The notes under the pieces are model-generated. The model saw only the letters and a program-made list of their open reading frames with translations. It was not told the origin of the DNA and did not search any database. Below are positions 18,995 through 27,801 of a stretch of 64,000 nucleotides of DNA, in pieces. This DNA comes from an uncultured Alphaproteobacteria bacterium (GTDB taxonomy: Bacteria > Pseudomonadota > Alphaproteobacteria > Puniceispirillales > UBA1172): NCBI GenBank assembly GCA_958431225.1, contig OY288107.1:1949501-2013500 (forward strand). The letters are read 5' to 3'. Position numbers and translations under genes: made by a program. The number at the start of each line of letters is the position of its first letter. The first letter of the stretch is position 1.

Positions 18995-20646
18995 ACTGGA
19001 AACCCAATGAACTATTATTCGTCCCCCTAGGCGGCGCCGGTGAAATTGGTATGAATGTCAATCTCTATCACTATCAAGGCAAATGGCTGATGGTGGATTT
19101 AGGCATCAATTTCCCCGATGAAAGCATGCCCGGGGTGGATGTAGTCCTCCCCGATTTGCGCTTTTTGGACGATAAAATTGATGACATAGCCGGGCTAGTA
19201 TTAACCCACGGGCATGAAGACCATTTGGGTGCGGTGCCGTATCTGTGGCGGAAATTGCGCTGTCCGGTTTATGGCACGCCTTTTACGCTGGCATTGTTGC
19301 GCGCAAAATTGAAAGAACACGGGCTGGCAAGTAAAGTCCCGCTAAACCCCATGCCCTATAACACCCCCACCGACATCGCGCCATTTAGCGTTGAGATGCT
19401 GGCACTAACACATTCCATCCCCGATGCGGCGGGGTTGATTATCTCGGTGGCGGGCAAACAGATTTTCCACACAGGCGATTGGAAATTTGACCCCTCCCCA
19501 CAACTAGGCGGCGTATCGGATATAGAACGGCTGAAAGCATTAGGCGATGCCGGGGTGCTGGCGATGGTGGGCGATTCCACCAATGCCATGGTGGAAGGCA
19601 CAACCCCTAGCGAAGAGACCGCCAAGGCAGGCTTGCTGGAAGCCATAAAAAAAGAAAAAGGGCGGGTCGCCATCACGTGCTTTGCCTCCAATGTCGCACG
19701 GCTCAATTCATTGATTGAGGTAGCGGGGCAGGTGGGGCGTGAGGTGATGTTGGTGGGGCGCGCGCTCAATCGGGCGGTGCTGGCGGCGGAGGAAAGCGGT
19801 TATCTCAAAGACTGGCCTAGATTGTTAGATGTTGAAGATTTTGAGAGCGTGCCACGCGAAAAATTACTGCTCATCGCCTCAGGCTCACAAGGCGAGGCGC
19901 GTTCCTCCATGACGCGTATAGGCATGGGAACGCATCACCTTGTCGGGCTGGAATCTGGGGATTGCGTGCTGTTTTCCTCGCGCGAAATTCCCGGCAACGA
20001 ATCGGCAATCGCCAAAGTCGCCGGGGCGTTAGTGGCACGTGGGATCAAGGTGATTGATGCCGATGACGCGCCGATTCATGTGTCGGGGCATCCGGCAAGG
20101 GGCGACCTCGTGGCAATGTATCAAATGATTCGCCCGCAAATAGCCATCCCGGTGCATGGCACCCCCCGCTATATCCAAGCCCATGTAGAACTCGCACAAA
20201 ATTGCCAAGTGCCGTATGTGGCAGAGATGCAAAACGGACAAGTGATCAGGCTCCACCCCGCCCCGCCAAAACGCATCGGTGAAGCCGAAATAGGTATGCA
20301 GACCCGCGAGGGCAAAGACATCGTCCCCCTTTATGGTAGCGGGCTAAAAGGCAGGCGCAAATTGATGGAACACGGCACGATAAGCGCCAGCCTAGTGCTT
20401 GATGGCAAAGGACGCCTAGTCGCCAGCCCGCTTATCCACCAAAGCGGTGTCATGGATGACGAAAAAGCCAGCGATTTCACAGCCGAAGCCATGTTAGCCC
20501 TAGAAGACGCGTGCGCCGAACTCAACAAAAATATCCGCGATAATGATGCACAGGTGGAAAGCATTGTCGCCAAAACCCTGCGTAGTCTCGCCAAAAAAAT
20601 GGCAGGGAGACGTCCGGTGGTGCATATCCATATTTTGCGGGTTTGA
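18991..20646 (+). CDS. rnj: Ribonuclease J
   Basis: 551-residue metallo-beta-lactamase/beta-CASP ribonuclease for rRNA maturation and mRNA decay. The zinc motif LTHGHEDHLGAVPYLW is near residue 72, HTGDWKFDPSP follows near 163, and the beta-CASP motifs include ITCFASNVARLNS and a later HVSGHPARGDLVAMYQMIRP with IPVHGTPRYI. The C-terminal ~100 residues match the RNase J dimerisation domain. Alphaproteobacteria carry RNase J together with RNase E. Overlaps the coaX stop by four bases. Confidence 0.95.
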   Translation: MNWKPNELLFVPLGGAGEIGMNVNLYHYQGKWLMVDLGINFPDESMPGVDVVLPDLRFLDDKIDDIAGLVLTHGHEDHLGAVPYLWRKLRCPVYGTPFTLALLRAKLKEHGLASKVPLNPMPYNTPTDIAPFSVEMLALTHSIPDAAGLIISVAGKQIFHTGDWKFDPSPQLGGVSDIERLKALGDAGVLAMVGDSTNAMVEGTTPSEETAKAGLLEAIKKEKGRVAITCFASNVARLNSLIEVAGQVGREVMLVGRALNRAVLAAEESGYLKDWPRLLDVEDFESVPREKLLLIASGSQGEARSSMTRIGMGTHHLVGLESGDCVLFSSREIPGNESAIAKVAGALVARGIKVIDADDAPIHVSGHPARGDLVAMYQMIRPQIAIPVHGTPRYIQAHVELAQNCQVPYVAEMQNGQVIRLHPAPPKRIGEAEIGMQTREGKDIVPLYGSGLKGRRKLMEHGTISASLVLDGKGRLVASPLIHQSGVMDDEKASDFTAEAMLALEDACAELNKNIRDNDAQVESIVAKTLRSLAKKMAGRRPVVHIHILRV

Positions 20647-20671
20647 CTTTACCCCTTTATGTGTATAAAGT
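20643..20671 (+). promoter_or_regulatory. Candidate leaderless promoter of the YHS gene
   Basis: TTGACT at 20643-20648 lies at the very end of rnj. A -10 could be TAAAGT (20666-20671, spacer 17) or TATAAA (20664-20669, spacer 15). Either would start transcription within a base or two of the ATG at 20679, which lacks a Shine-Dalgarno. The ATG is 36 bases after the start of the -35, as at ihfA, tpiA and ftsB. Confidence 0.4.
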
Positions 20672-20678
20672 TTGCCGC

Positions 20679-21131
20679 ATGATGAAATGGTTAAAAATAT
20701 GCGTGTTGTTGCTTTGCGCCGTCAGCCCGGTGCTAGCCGATGACTATCATTGGAATCTGGACGCCGATGGCATCACCATTTATGAACATGACGCGGTGGC
20801 ATATTTCACGCTCCCGGAGGGCAGTGATGCCGTCAAAGGCAAAAAGGAATTCTCATACCAATGGGAAGACGGCTTATGGTATTTTGCCAATGCCGAAAAT
20901 CTAGCAACCTTCAAAGCCGACCCAACCAAATACATTCCGCAATATGGCGGTTTCTGTGCCTATGCGGCGGCTAGGGGGTATTTCGCACCGATTGACCCTG
21001 ATGCGTGGTCTATTGAAAATGGTAAATTGTATCTCAACTATTCAAAACGCATCCGCAATAAGTGGCTGAAAAATGTTGATGCGGAAATTGCTAGTGGCGA
21101 TGCCAACTGGCCCGATTTGCAAAAACCTTAA
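20679..21131 (+). CDS. Exported YHS-domain protein
   Basis: About 150 residues. The N terminus MMKWLKICVLLLCAVSPVLA is a convincing Sec signal peptide with cleavage after ALA-like residues, so the mature protein is periplasmic. The mature part carries a YHS domain: HDAVAYFTLPEGSDAVKGKKEFSYQWEDGLWYFAN followed by YIPQYGGFCAYAAARGYF. YHS domains are often metal-associated, but the function of this exported subfamily is unknown. A TTG 36 bases upstream opens the same frame but would remove the signal-peptide logic, so the ATG is preferred. It ends at the first base of the epimerase gene. Confidence 0.75.
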   Translation: MMKWLKICVLLLCAVSPVLADDYHWNLDADGITIYEHDAVAYFTLPEGSDAVKGKKEFSYQWEDGLWYFANAENLATFKADPTKYIPQYGGFCAYAAARGYFAPIDPDAWSIENGKLYLNYSKRIRNKWLKNVDAEIASGDANWPDLQKP

Positions 21132-21535
21132 TGCTTGATAAAGTCAATCACATCGCCATAGCCGTGCCTGATTTAGCGGAGGCATCCGCCCAATGGCAAG
21201 CCCGACTAGGCGTCACACCATCCCCGCCCTTACCGCAACCTGAACACGGGGTAAGCGTGGTGTTTATTGACCTCGGCAATAGCAAAATTGAACTGCTAGA
21301 ACCTCTGGGCAATGATAGCCCGATAGCGCGATTCTTGGAACAAAACCCCCAAGGCGGGGTGCATCATATCTGCTTTGAAGTCGCCGATATCATGGCGGCA
21401 CGCGACCATCTCATCAAAAACGGCGCACGGGTTTTGGGGGGCGATGAGCCAAAAATCGGCGCGCACGGCAAACCGGTGCTGTTCATCCATCCCAAAGACA
21501 TGAACGGCACATTAATTGAATTGGAACAAAACTAA
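21131..21535 (+). CDS. mce: Methylmalonyl-CoA epimerase
   Basis: 134-residue vicinal-oxygen-chelate protein that interconverts (S)- and (R)-methylmalonyl-CoA in propionate metabolism. The family pattern is clear: LDKVNHIAIAVPDLAEA with the first metal His, VVFIDLGNSKIELLEPLG with the metal Glu, GGVHHICFEVADI with the second His, and LFIHPKDMNGTLIELEQ with the final Glu. The adjacency mce-DUF1467 is common in alphaproteobacteria. Its stop shares a base with the following gene. Confidence 0.93.
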   Translation: MLDKVNHIAIAVPDLAEASAQWQARLGVTPSPPLPQPEHGVSVVFIDLGNSKIELLEPLGNDSPIARFLEQNPQGGVHHICFEVADIMAARDHLIKNGARVLGGDEPKIGAHGKPVLFIHPKDMNGTLIELEQN

Positions 21536-21792
21536 TGGATGCGGTCTCAGGCGTGGTGCTGTATATTTTGCTGTGGTGGTGGGTGTTTTTCATGACGCTC
21601 CCCTTCGGCGCAAGAGGGTTAAAGAATCCCGAAAAAGGACAAGTAGCATCCGCCCCAGAAAAACCGCGCCTAGGGTTAAAGATGTTAATGACTTCGCTGA
21701 TAGCGATGCTATTATGGGTGGGCGCGTGGCTCATCATTGAAGCCGGGTGGTTTTCATTCAGGGATTGGGCGCGCATTGATGCACGAAACTAA
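21535..21792 (+). CDS. DUF1467 family small membrane protein
   Basis: 85-residue protein with two hydrophobic segments, VVLYILLWWWVFFMTLPFG at the N terminus and LMTSLIAMLLWVGAWLIIE near residue 55. The WWWVFFMTLPFG motif is characteristic of the alphaproteobacterial DUF1467 family, usually found directly after mce. Function unknown. Confidence 0.85.
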   Translation: MDAVSGVVLYILLWWWVFFMTLPFGARGLKNPEKGQVASAPEKPRLGLKMLMTSLIAMLLWVGAWLIIEAGWFSFRDWARIDARN

Positions 21793-21823
21793 TGGAAGCA
21801 GATGACATAGGGACCCGTTGGCG

Positions 21824-22711
21824 ATGTCTATAAGCAATGTTTTTAAGCGCGATGAGATTTTATTTTTGCTGGTATGGTCTTCGGGCTATATCGGGGCGAA
21901 AATTGGTGTGCCTTTGTCGGGGACATTTACCCTACTTTTTTATCGCTATATCATTGTTGTGCTGATTGCGGCGCTTGTGATTAGCTGGCGTTCAGAATGG
22001 CGAAAACCCGATGCGAATTCTTTTTTGTTAGGTTTTTTTGCACATTTTGTCTGGCTGGTTGTGATTCTTAAATCCTTTGAATATGGCATGAATGCTGGTG
22101 CGGTCGCGCTTATTGCCTCGGGGCAACCTATATTAACCGCCTTTATCGCACCTTTCTTTCTTGGCGAGAAAAATAACGCCCGCATCTGGCTAGGAATCCT
22201 TGCAGGATTCTTGGGCGTTATGGTCTTTGTTGGTGCTGATGCCTCCTTTACTGACACCGCGCTTTGGGTCTATCTGCTCCCCTTTACCGCCACCCTAAGC
22301 CTAACTTTTATCACCCTGTGGGGCAGAAAATATACCCAAAGCAAACACTCCCCCCCCATCATGACGTCGCTGTTCTGGCAAGGGCTTTTAACCCTAGCCC
22401 TCCTAACCCCCCTCGCGTTCTTTTTTGAAGGCTACCAAGCCCAATGGGGGGGCGCGTTTATCTTTTCTGTCGTCTGGCTGGGGATAGTCGTATCCGTCGT
22501 CGCCTACGCCATGATGTTTTACCTCATCAGAACCAGAGAAGCCGCGAGAGTCTCCGCCCTACAATATTTCGTGCCGCCGGTGACGATGCTAATCGCATGG
22601 ATTATTTTCCGCGAAGAATTGAGCCTCCTTGGGTTTGTGGGGCTGTTTATTACATTCGCCGGATTCTATCTCATGCATAAAGGACGAGGGCCTCAACCCC
22701 CGAACTCATGA
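21824..22711 (+). CDS. EamA/DMT-family transporter
   Basis: About 295 residues with ten hydrophobic segments, the two EamA repeats of the drug/metabolite transporter superfamily. The first repeat has the typical WSSGYIGAKIGVPLSG opening and the second ends with ALQYFVPPVTMLIAWIIFREELSLLGFVG. Inner-membrane exporter, substrate unknown. I use the ATG at 21824; a TTG six bases earlier is in frame. Base composition in its first part is slightly richer in AT than the neighbours. Same strand as mce-DUF1467 but separated by a short gap. Confidence 0.85.
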   Translation: MSISNVFKRDEILFLLVWSSGYIGAKIGVPLSGTFTLLFYRYIIVVLIAALVISWRSEWRKPDANSFLLGFFAHFVWLVVILKSFEYGMNAGAVALIASGQPILTAFIAPFFLGEKNNARIWLGILAGFLGVMVFVGADASFTDTALWVYLLPFTATLSLTFITLWGRKYTQSKHSPPIMTSLFWQGLLTLALLTPLAFFFEGYQAQWGGAFIFSVVWLGIVVSVVAYAMMFYLIRTREAARVSALQYFVPPVTMLIAWIIFREELSLLGFVGLFITFAGFYLMHKGRGPQPPNS

Positions 22712-22724
22712 TAAAGGAGTTACC

Positions 22725-23159
22725 ATGTTGGAAATTTATCTAGCCTCAGACCACGCCGGTGCGCAACTACGCCAAGCCATCGCCGCGCATCTAGCCGATA
22801 CAGCCATGCTCCACGATTTAGGGGCTGATGGCGCAGAAAAAGTGGATTACCCCGATTACGCGGCAAAATTGGCACGAAATATGCAACCCGTCCCGGCGAG
22901 TTTCGGTGTGTTGATTTGCGGTAGTGGCATCGGCATTTCCATCGCGGCGAATCGCTTCCCGTGGATTCGCGCCGCCCTCTGTCACGATGTCACAACTGCA
23001 ATGTTGGCACGTCAGCATAATGATGCTAATGTGCTTGTCTTGGGCGAAAGGCTGATTGGCGCGGCGACGGCTTTGGCTTGCGTGGATGCGTTTTTTAGTG
23101 CAGATTTTGAAGGTGGGCGTCATCAGGCGCGGGTTGATAAACTAACAAACTTACCATGA
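22725..23159 (+). CDS. rpiB: Ribose 5-phosphate isomerase B
   Basis: 144-residue RpiB/LacAB-family sugar-phosphate isomerase of the pentose phosphate pathway. Begins [17 protein letters not shown] with the substrate-binding Asp-His pair, then the VDYPDYA motif, the [17 protein letters not shown] anion-binding loop with the catalytic Cys, and [33 protein letters not shown] eight bases before the 22725 ATG fixes the start over an upstream in-frame ATG. Precedes glyA as in most alphaproteobacteria. Confidence 0.95.
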   Translation: MLEIYLASDHAGAQLRQAIAAHLADTAMLHDLGADGAEKVDYPDYAAKLARNMQPVPASFGVLICGSGIGISIAANRFPWIRAALCHDVTTAMLARQHNDANVLVLGERLIGAATALACVDAFFSADFEGGRHQARVDKLTNLP

Positions 23160-23173
23160 ATTTGGAGAACACG

Positions 23174-24457
23174 ATGAATCAAATGAATCAAATGCAGGGG
23201 TTTTTCAGCGCAACGCTGAGTGAGACAGATACCGAACTTTTCACGGCGATAGATAATGAACGCACCCGCCAACGCGAGGGCATTGAACTCATCGCCTCCG
23301 AAAACATTGTCAGCCAAGCGGTGCTTGATGCCCAAGGCTCAATCCTCACCAACAAATACGCCGAGGGCTATCCCGGACGCCGTTATTATGGTGGTTGTGA
23401 GCATGTGGATGTCGTGGAAAGCCTAGCCATTGCGCGCGCCAAAAAATTATTTGATTGCGCGTGGGTCAATGTGCAACCGCATTCAGGCGCGCAAGCGAAT
23501 CAGGGCGTGTTCCTCGCCATGTTAGAGCCGGGGGATACCATTTTAGGCATGGCGCTGTCGGCTGGCGGGCATTTGACGCATGGTTCTGCGCCGAATATAT
23601 CGGGGAAATGGTTCAATGCCGTGCAGTATGGGGTGCGCCGTGAAGATGGCTATATTGATTATGACGAAGTGCAAAACCTCGCAAGCGCACACAAACCGAA
23701 AATGATTATCGCTGGCGGTTCTGCCTACCCCCGCGCCATTGATTTTAAGCGATTCCGTGAAATTGCCGATAGCTGCGGGGCGTATCTCATGGTGGATATG
23801 GCGCATATAGCCGGGCTAGTGGCGGCGGGGGAACATGAAAGCCCGCTAAATCACGCGCATATCGTTACCTCAACCACCCACAAAACCCTGCGTTGTGCGC
23901 GGGGCGGATTGATTTTAAGCAATGATGAAGCCATCGGCAAAAAGATCAATTCCGCCATGTTCCCGGGATTACAGGGCGGGCCGTTAATGCACGCGATTGC
24001 TGGCAAAGCGGCAGGGTTAGGCGAGGCACTACGCCCAGAATTCAAAACCTACATCGCCCAAGTCGTGGAAAATGCCAAAACCCTAGCCGATACTTTATTA
24101 GAATGCGGTTTTGATATTGTTTCGGGCGGCACGGATAATCATATTGTGTTGGTGGATTTGCGCCCGAAAAAACTGACCGGCGATATTTCGGAACTAGCGT
24201 TGGAACGTGCGGATATTGCGTGTAATAAAAATGGTGTGCCGTTTGACCCGGAAAAGCCTATGGTGACATCGGGGATTCGTCTCGGCACCCCGGCGGCAAC
24301 CACGCGCGGATTTGGGGCGGATGAATTCCGTCAGGTCGGTTTATTCATCGGCGAAGTGCTAGACGGGCTGGCGCGCAACCCCGATGATAACAGCCAAATT
24401 GAAAGCACCGTCCGCCAAAAAGTGCATGCTTTATGTAGTGCCTTTCCAATTTACTAG
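23174..24457 (+). CDS. glyA: Serine hydroxymethyltransferase
   Basis: 427-residue PLP enzyme making glycine and methylene-tetrahydrofolate from serine. Key blocks are [53 protein letters not shown] and [15 protein letters not shown]. The PLP Lys is in [16 protein letters not shown]; most family members have GPRGG after THKTL, so the Cys-Ala pair is unusual. TGGAGAACACG before the ATG at 23174 favours that start; an ATG at 23156 overlapping the rpiB stop would add six residues. Confidence 0.95.
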   Translation: MNQMNQMQGFFSATLSETDTELFTAIDNERTRQREGIELIASENIVSQAVLDAQGSILTNKYAEGYPGRRYYGGCEHVDVVESLAIARAKKLFDCAWVNVQPHSGAQANQGVFLAMLEPGDTILGMALSAGGHLTHGSAPNISGKWFNAVQYGVRREDGYIDYDEVQNLASAHKPKMIIAGGSAYPRAIDFKRFREIADSCGAYLMVDMAHIAGLVAAGEHESPLNHAHIVTSTTHKTLRCARGGLILSNDEAIGKKINSAMFPGLQGGPLMHAIAGKAAGLGEALRPEFKTYIAQVVENAKTLADTLLECGFDIVSGGTDNHIVLVDLRPKKLTGDISELALERADIACNKNGVPFDPEKPMVTSGIRLGTPAATTRGFGADEFRQVGLFIGEVLDGLARNPDDNSQIESTVRQKVHALCSAFPIY

Positions 24458-24458
24458 A

Positions 24459-24482
24459 TTTGGGTTATATTTTGGGTTATAC
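24459..24482. repeat. 12-bp tandem repeat before nrdR
   Basis: TTTGGGTTATAT is followed directly by TTTGGGTTATAC, just after the glyA stop. The second copy contains TATACT (24478-24483), a good -10 candidate about 35 bases before nrdR, with only a weak -35. May be part of the nrdR-rib operon promoter. Confidence 0.5.
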
Positions 24483-24517
24483 TGGGTGCAGTCATCAATA
24501 ACTTGTAGGTCATTATT

Positions 24518-24967
24518 ATGGATTGTCCCTTTTGTCGTCATCAAGATACCCAAGTCAAAGATTCGCGCCCGTGTGAAGATGGGGCAGCGATCAGACGTCG
24601 CCGTCAATGCGCGTCATGCGCCGCACGTTTCACCACTTTTGAACGTGTGCAGCTGCGCGAATTGATTGTCATAAAACGCAACAATAAACGCTCGCGCTTT
24701 GACCGCGATAAGCTGGAACGTTCCATGAATATCGCGCTCCGCAAGCGCAATGTTGACCCGGACATGGTTCAGCAACGCATCAATCGCATCGTCCGCGGTT
24801 TAGAATCCCAAGGCGAGGGCGAAATCCAAAGCGAGCAAATCGGGCAACTCGTCATGGATGAGCTGGCGCAAATTGATCAAGTGGCGTATGTGCGCTATGC
24901 GTCGGTCTATCGCAATTTCCGCGAAGCCAAAGATTTCGGCAATTTCGTCAAAGATGAGATAGATTAA
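24518..24967 (+). CDS. nrdR: Transcriptional repressor NrdR
   Basis: 149-residue repressor of ribonucleotide reductase genes that senses (d)ATP. The N-terminal zinc ribbon is clear, with CPFC at the start and CASC near residue 31, followed by ARFTTFE. The central ATP-cone begins at [19 protein letters not shown] and ends near [13 protein letters not shown]. Full family length. The order glyA-nrdR-ribD is typical of alphaproteobacteria. No consensus NrdR box was recognised upstream. Confidence 0.96.
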   Translation: MDCPFCRHQDTQVKDSRPCEDGAAIRRRRQCASCAARFTTFERVQLRELIVIKRNNKRSRFDRDKLERSMNIALRKRNVDPDMVQQRINRIVRGLESQGEGEIQSEQIGQLVMDELAQIDQVAYVRYASVYRNFREAKDFGNFVKDEID

Positions 24968-24969
24968 CC

Positions 24970-26076
24970 ATGGCACATGATGCCGATGAGCATTGGATGC
25001 GGGGGGCATTGTTGCTGGCACGGCGGGGGGATGGTCTAACCGCCCCCAATCCCGCGGTCGGCTGTGTGCTGGTCAAAGACGGCAGATTAATCGGCAGAGG
25101 CACCACGGCACAAGGCGGACGCCCCCACGCCGAAACCCAAGCCATCGCTAGTGCGGCCATCGCTAGTGCCGGCAATGGGGCGAAAGGAAGCACCGCCTAT
25201 ATCACCTTAGAGCCATGCGCGCATCACGGCAAAACCCCCCCTTGCGCCGAAGCCCTAGTCAAAGCAGGCATAGCGCGGGCAGTCATCGGGCTAACCGACC
25301 CCGATGAGCGTGTGGCAGGGCAGGGCATCAAAATCCTAGAACGAGCAGGGATAGAAACAACCCAAGGCGTGTTAGCCGATGCCATCGCACGTCAATTAGC
25401 CGGGTATCTAATGACGCGGAGCGAATCGCGCCCCTATGTGAGCGCGAAAATCGCCACGTCGCTGGATGGACGCATCGCCTTAAATGATGGACACTCGCAA
25501 TGGATTACCGGCGCGATGGCAAGGTGCTACACGCATGATCTGCGTTCGCGCCATGATGCGATTCTAACAGGAATGGGAACGGTGCGCACGGACGACCCGC
25601 TTTTGACGTGCAGGCTGGCAGGGGTGGCGCATCAACCTTTGCGCGTCATTATGGCATCCGAACCCCGCCTTGATAGCAAAAGCAAAATCGCATCAAGCGC
25701 ACAACAACACCCGGTGTCGGTGTTTCACGGAAGCAAAAAAAGCACAAATTCCACCCCCACCGCCATCACGCATCGCCTCATAAAAACCGACAATACAGGT
25801 CGCCCATGCCCCCACGAAGCCTTGTCAATACTAGCAAAACAAGGTATCACTAACATACTCCTCGAAGCAGGAGGCACATTGCTAGCATCATTTTTGCAAG
25901 CAGAATTAATTGACCGCCTAATCTGGCTCCGCGCCGGGCTAATAATAGGCGGGGATGGGCGCGATGCCGTATCTACGCTCGGCTTGACGGATTTAGAGGC
26001 GGGGCGCGGGTGGCGGCTTTATGAGAGGCGCATGCTCGGGCAAGACACGCTAGAAATATGGGAACGCGAAATTTAA
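24970..26076 (+). CDS. ribD: Bifunctional riboflavin deaminase/reductase
   Basis: 368-residue RibD catalysing deamination then reduction of the pyrimidine intermediate in riboflavin synthesis. The N-terminal deaminase shows the zinc motif HAETQAI with LEPCAHHGKTPPCAEALVKAG near residues 60-95. The C-terminal reductase begins near residue 150 (SAKIATSLDGRIAL, then RHDAILTGMGTVRTDDPLL) and ends with a normal fold tail. Catalytic residues of both halves are intact. Two bases follow nrdR; it abuts ribE exactly. Confidence 0.95.
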   Translation: MAHDADEHWMRGALLLARRGDGLTAPNPAVGCVLVKDGRLIGRGTTAQGGRPHAETQAIASAAIASAGNGAKGSTAYITLEPCAHHGKTPPCAEALVKAGIARAVIGLTDPDERVAGQGIKILERAGIETTQGVLADAIARQLAGYLMTRSESRPYVSAKIATSLDGRIALNDGHSQWITGAMARCYTHDLRSRHDAILTGMGTVRTDDPLLTCRLAGVAHQPLRVIMASEPRLDSKSKIASSAQQHPVSVFHGSKKSTNSTPTAITHRLIKTDNTGRPCPHEALSILAKQGITNILLEAGGTLLASFLQAELIDRLIWLRAGLIIGGDGRDAVSTLGLTDLEAGRGWRLYERRMLGQDTLEIWEREI

Positions 26077-26685
26077 ATGTTCACAGGAATCATCACCGCA
26101 GAAGGCACAATAACCCGCATCGCACACAAGCCCGATGGGGGCGCGAAATTGCATATACGCACTTCTTGGGATTGTGCGCAAATTGCCATCGGTGCGTCCA
26201 TCGCCTGTAACGGCATCTGCCTGACTTTAATAGGGGCGGAAGGGAATCTATTTGCGGCGGACGCTTCAGCCGAAACCTTGCGCATCACCACCATGAAACA
26301 TTGGCAAACAGGACAAAACATCAACCTTGAACGCGCCCTAGCCGTAGGTGATGAATTGGGCGGGCATATCGTCTCCGGGCATATAGATGGCGTGGCGCAC
26401 ATCACCGCCATCACCAAAGCGGGCGATGGGGGGGGCGCAATGGAATTTGAACTGCCAAAAACCCTAGCCCCTTACATCGCCCCCAAAGGTTCCATCGCCC
26501 TAGACGGCGTATCGCTCACAATCAACGAAGTCAAAGGCAGGAAATTTTCGGTGATGGTCATCCCGCACACCGGGGCTACCACCAATCTAGGCAATCTTGC
26601 CGTGGGCGATGAAGTCAATGTTGAGGTGGATTTATTGGCGCGCTATGTGGCACGCATGCGCGCATTTGAAAGGGCAGAATCATGA
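26077..26685 (+). CDS. ribE: Riboflavin synthase alpha chain
   Basis: 202-residue protein with two tandem lumazine-binding repeats. The first starts MFTGIITAEGTI and contains SIACNGICLTL; the second starts GGHIVSGHIDGVAHI and contains SIALDGVSLTINEV. It dismutates two 6,7-dimethyl-8-ribityllumazine molecules to riboflavin. Both repeats look intact. The ATGA overlap with ribBA suggests coupled translation. The lumazine synthase that would supply its substrate is not encoded in this operon. Confidence 0.95.
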   Translation: MFTGIITAEGTITRIAHKPDGGAKLHIRTSWDCAQIAIGASIACNGICLTLIGAEGNLFAADASAETLRITTMKHWQTGQNINLERALAVGDELGGHIVSGHIDGVAHITAITKAGDGGGAMEFELPKTLAPYIAPKGSIALDGVSLTINEVKGRKFSVMVIPHTGATTNLGNLAVGDEVNVEVDLLARYVARMRAFERAES

Positions 26686-27785
26686 CAGCAATAGACCGCA
26701 TCCTGCGCGATGCCAAAGCCGGAAAAATGTTTATCTTAATGGATGACCGCGATGGTTCATCCACCGGCGACCTGTGCATCTTGGCGGAACATTGCGATGC
26801 CGAGGCGGTCAATGCCATGCTAAAACACGCGCGCGGGCAGATTGGACTCGCCATGGATAGAGACCGCGCCACCACATTAGGGCTCCATTTCCCCGCCAGC
26901 ATCTTTGAGCAGCCCCGCCATTCGGGGGTATCGGTATCCATTGAAGCGCGTCACGGCATCACCAGCGGTGTATCGGCAAAAGACCGCGCCCACAGCATCC
27001 AAATCGCCGCCAACCCCGATTACAGCGCGGCAGACATCACCGCCCCGGGGCATCTATTCCCCCTAGTCGCATCCATGGGCGGAACACTAGTCCGCGCCGG
27101 CCGCACCGAAGCCGTGGTAGATATAGCCCGTGCCGCAGATAGCTGGCCCGCCGGGGTATTATGCCAGATTATGAACGAAGATGGCGCGCTCGCCGACCGC
27201 AGCTTTTTGGAAAAATTTGCCAAAAAACACAAATTAGGCATCGGCACGATTGCTGATTTAATCGCGTGGCGGCGCAAACGCCAAACCATCATCAAACGCG
27301 GGGGGGAGATGAATTTCCGTTCCAGCATCGGCGGTGATTGGCGCCTCATCATCTATATCAACACCGCCAGCTATGCCGAACATATCGTCCTGAGCAAAGG
27401 CGATTTATCCGCCCCTGAACCCGTATTGGTGCGCATGCACGCCATCAATTTAATGACCGATGTGTTGGGCGAAGAACTTTCGGGACGCACGGGCAATGAG
27501 ATTCAAACCGCCATGCAGATGATTGCCGATGCGGGAAGGGGGCTGATTGTTATGTTGCGCGAGCCTAGCCCCACCACCATTTCCGACCTCATCCAACGCA
27601 AAGTTTCCGGCGACAGCACCTCCCGCACCGAAATCCGCAATTACGGCGTCGGCGCGCAGATTTTAAACGATTTAGGGGTTAGCGAGATGATTCTCCTATC
27701 CAACAGCAAACATAACATTGTCGGGCTAGATGGCTACGGACTAACCATCACCGATTATCGGCAATTTGATGATGGAGCTAAATAA
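26682..27785 (+). CDS. RibBA-like protein with degenerate active sites
   Basis: 367 residues in the ribBA position and fold: an N-terminal DHBP-synthase-like domain (~1-200) and a C-terminal GTP-cyclohydrolase-II-like domain. Overall similarity is clear (GVSAKDRAHSI, ITAPGHLFPLVA, PAGVLCQIMNEDGA, YGVGAQILNDLGV). Hallmarks are lost. The acidic loop, usually DDEDRENEGD, reads DDRDGSSTGD at 21-30. The metal-binding His of the RxGHTE motif is Arg141 (RAGRTEA). The cyclohydrolase half lacks the three zinc Cys and the LRQEGRGIG loop (it reads LREPSPTTISD). Loss of the cyclohydrolase site is known in alphaproteobacterial RibBA; loss of the DHBP site too is unexpected. It may be a regulatory or structural pseudoenzyme. 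Confidence 0.8.
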   Translation: MTAIDRILRDAKAGKMFILMDDRDGSSTGDLCILAEHCDAEAVNAMLKHARGQIGLAMDRDRATTLGLHFPASIFEQPRHSGVSVSIEARHGITSGVSAKDRAHSIQIAANPDYSAADITAPGHLFPLVASMGGTLVRAGRTEAVVDIARAADSWPAGVLCQIMNEDGALADRSFLEKFAKKHKLGIGTIADLIAWRRKRQTIIKRGGEMNFRSSIGGDWRLIIYINTASYAEHIVLSKGDLSAPEPVLVRMHAINLMTDVLGEELSGRTGNEIQTAMQMIADAGRGLIVMLREPSPTTISDLIQRKVSGDSTSRTEIRNYGVGAQILNDLGVSEMILLSNSKHNIVGLDGYGLTITDYRQFDDGAK

Positions 27786-27801
27786 TGGGGGGGGCGAAAA
27801 A

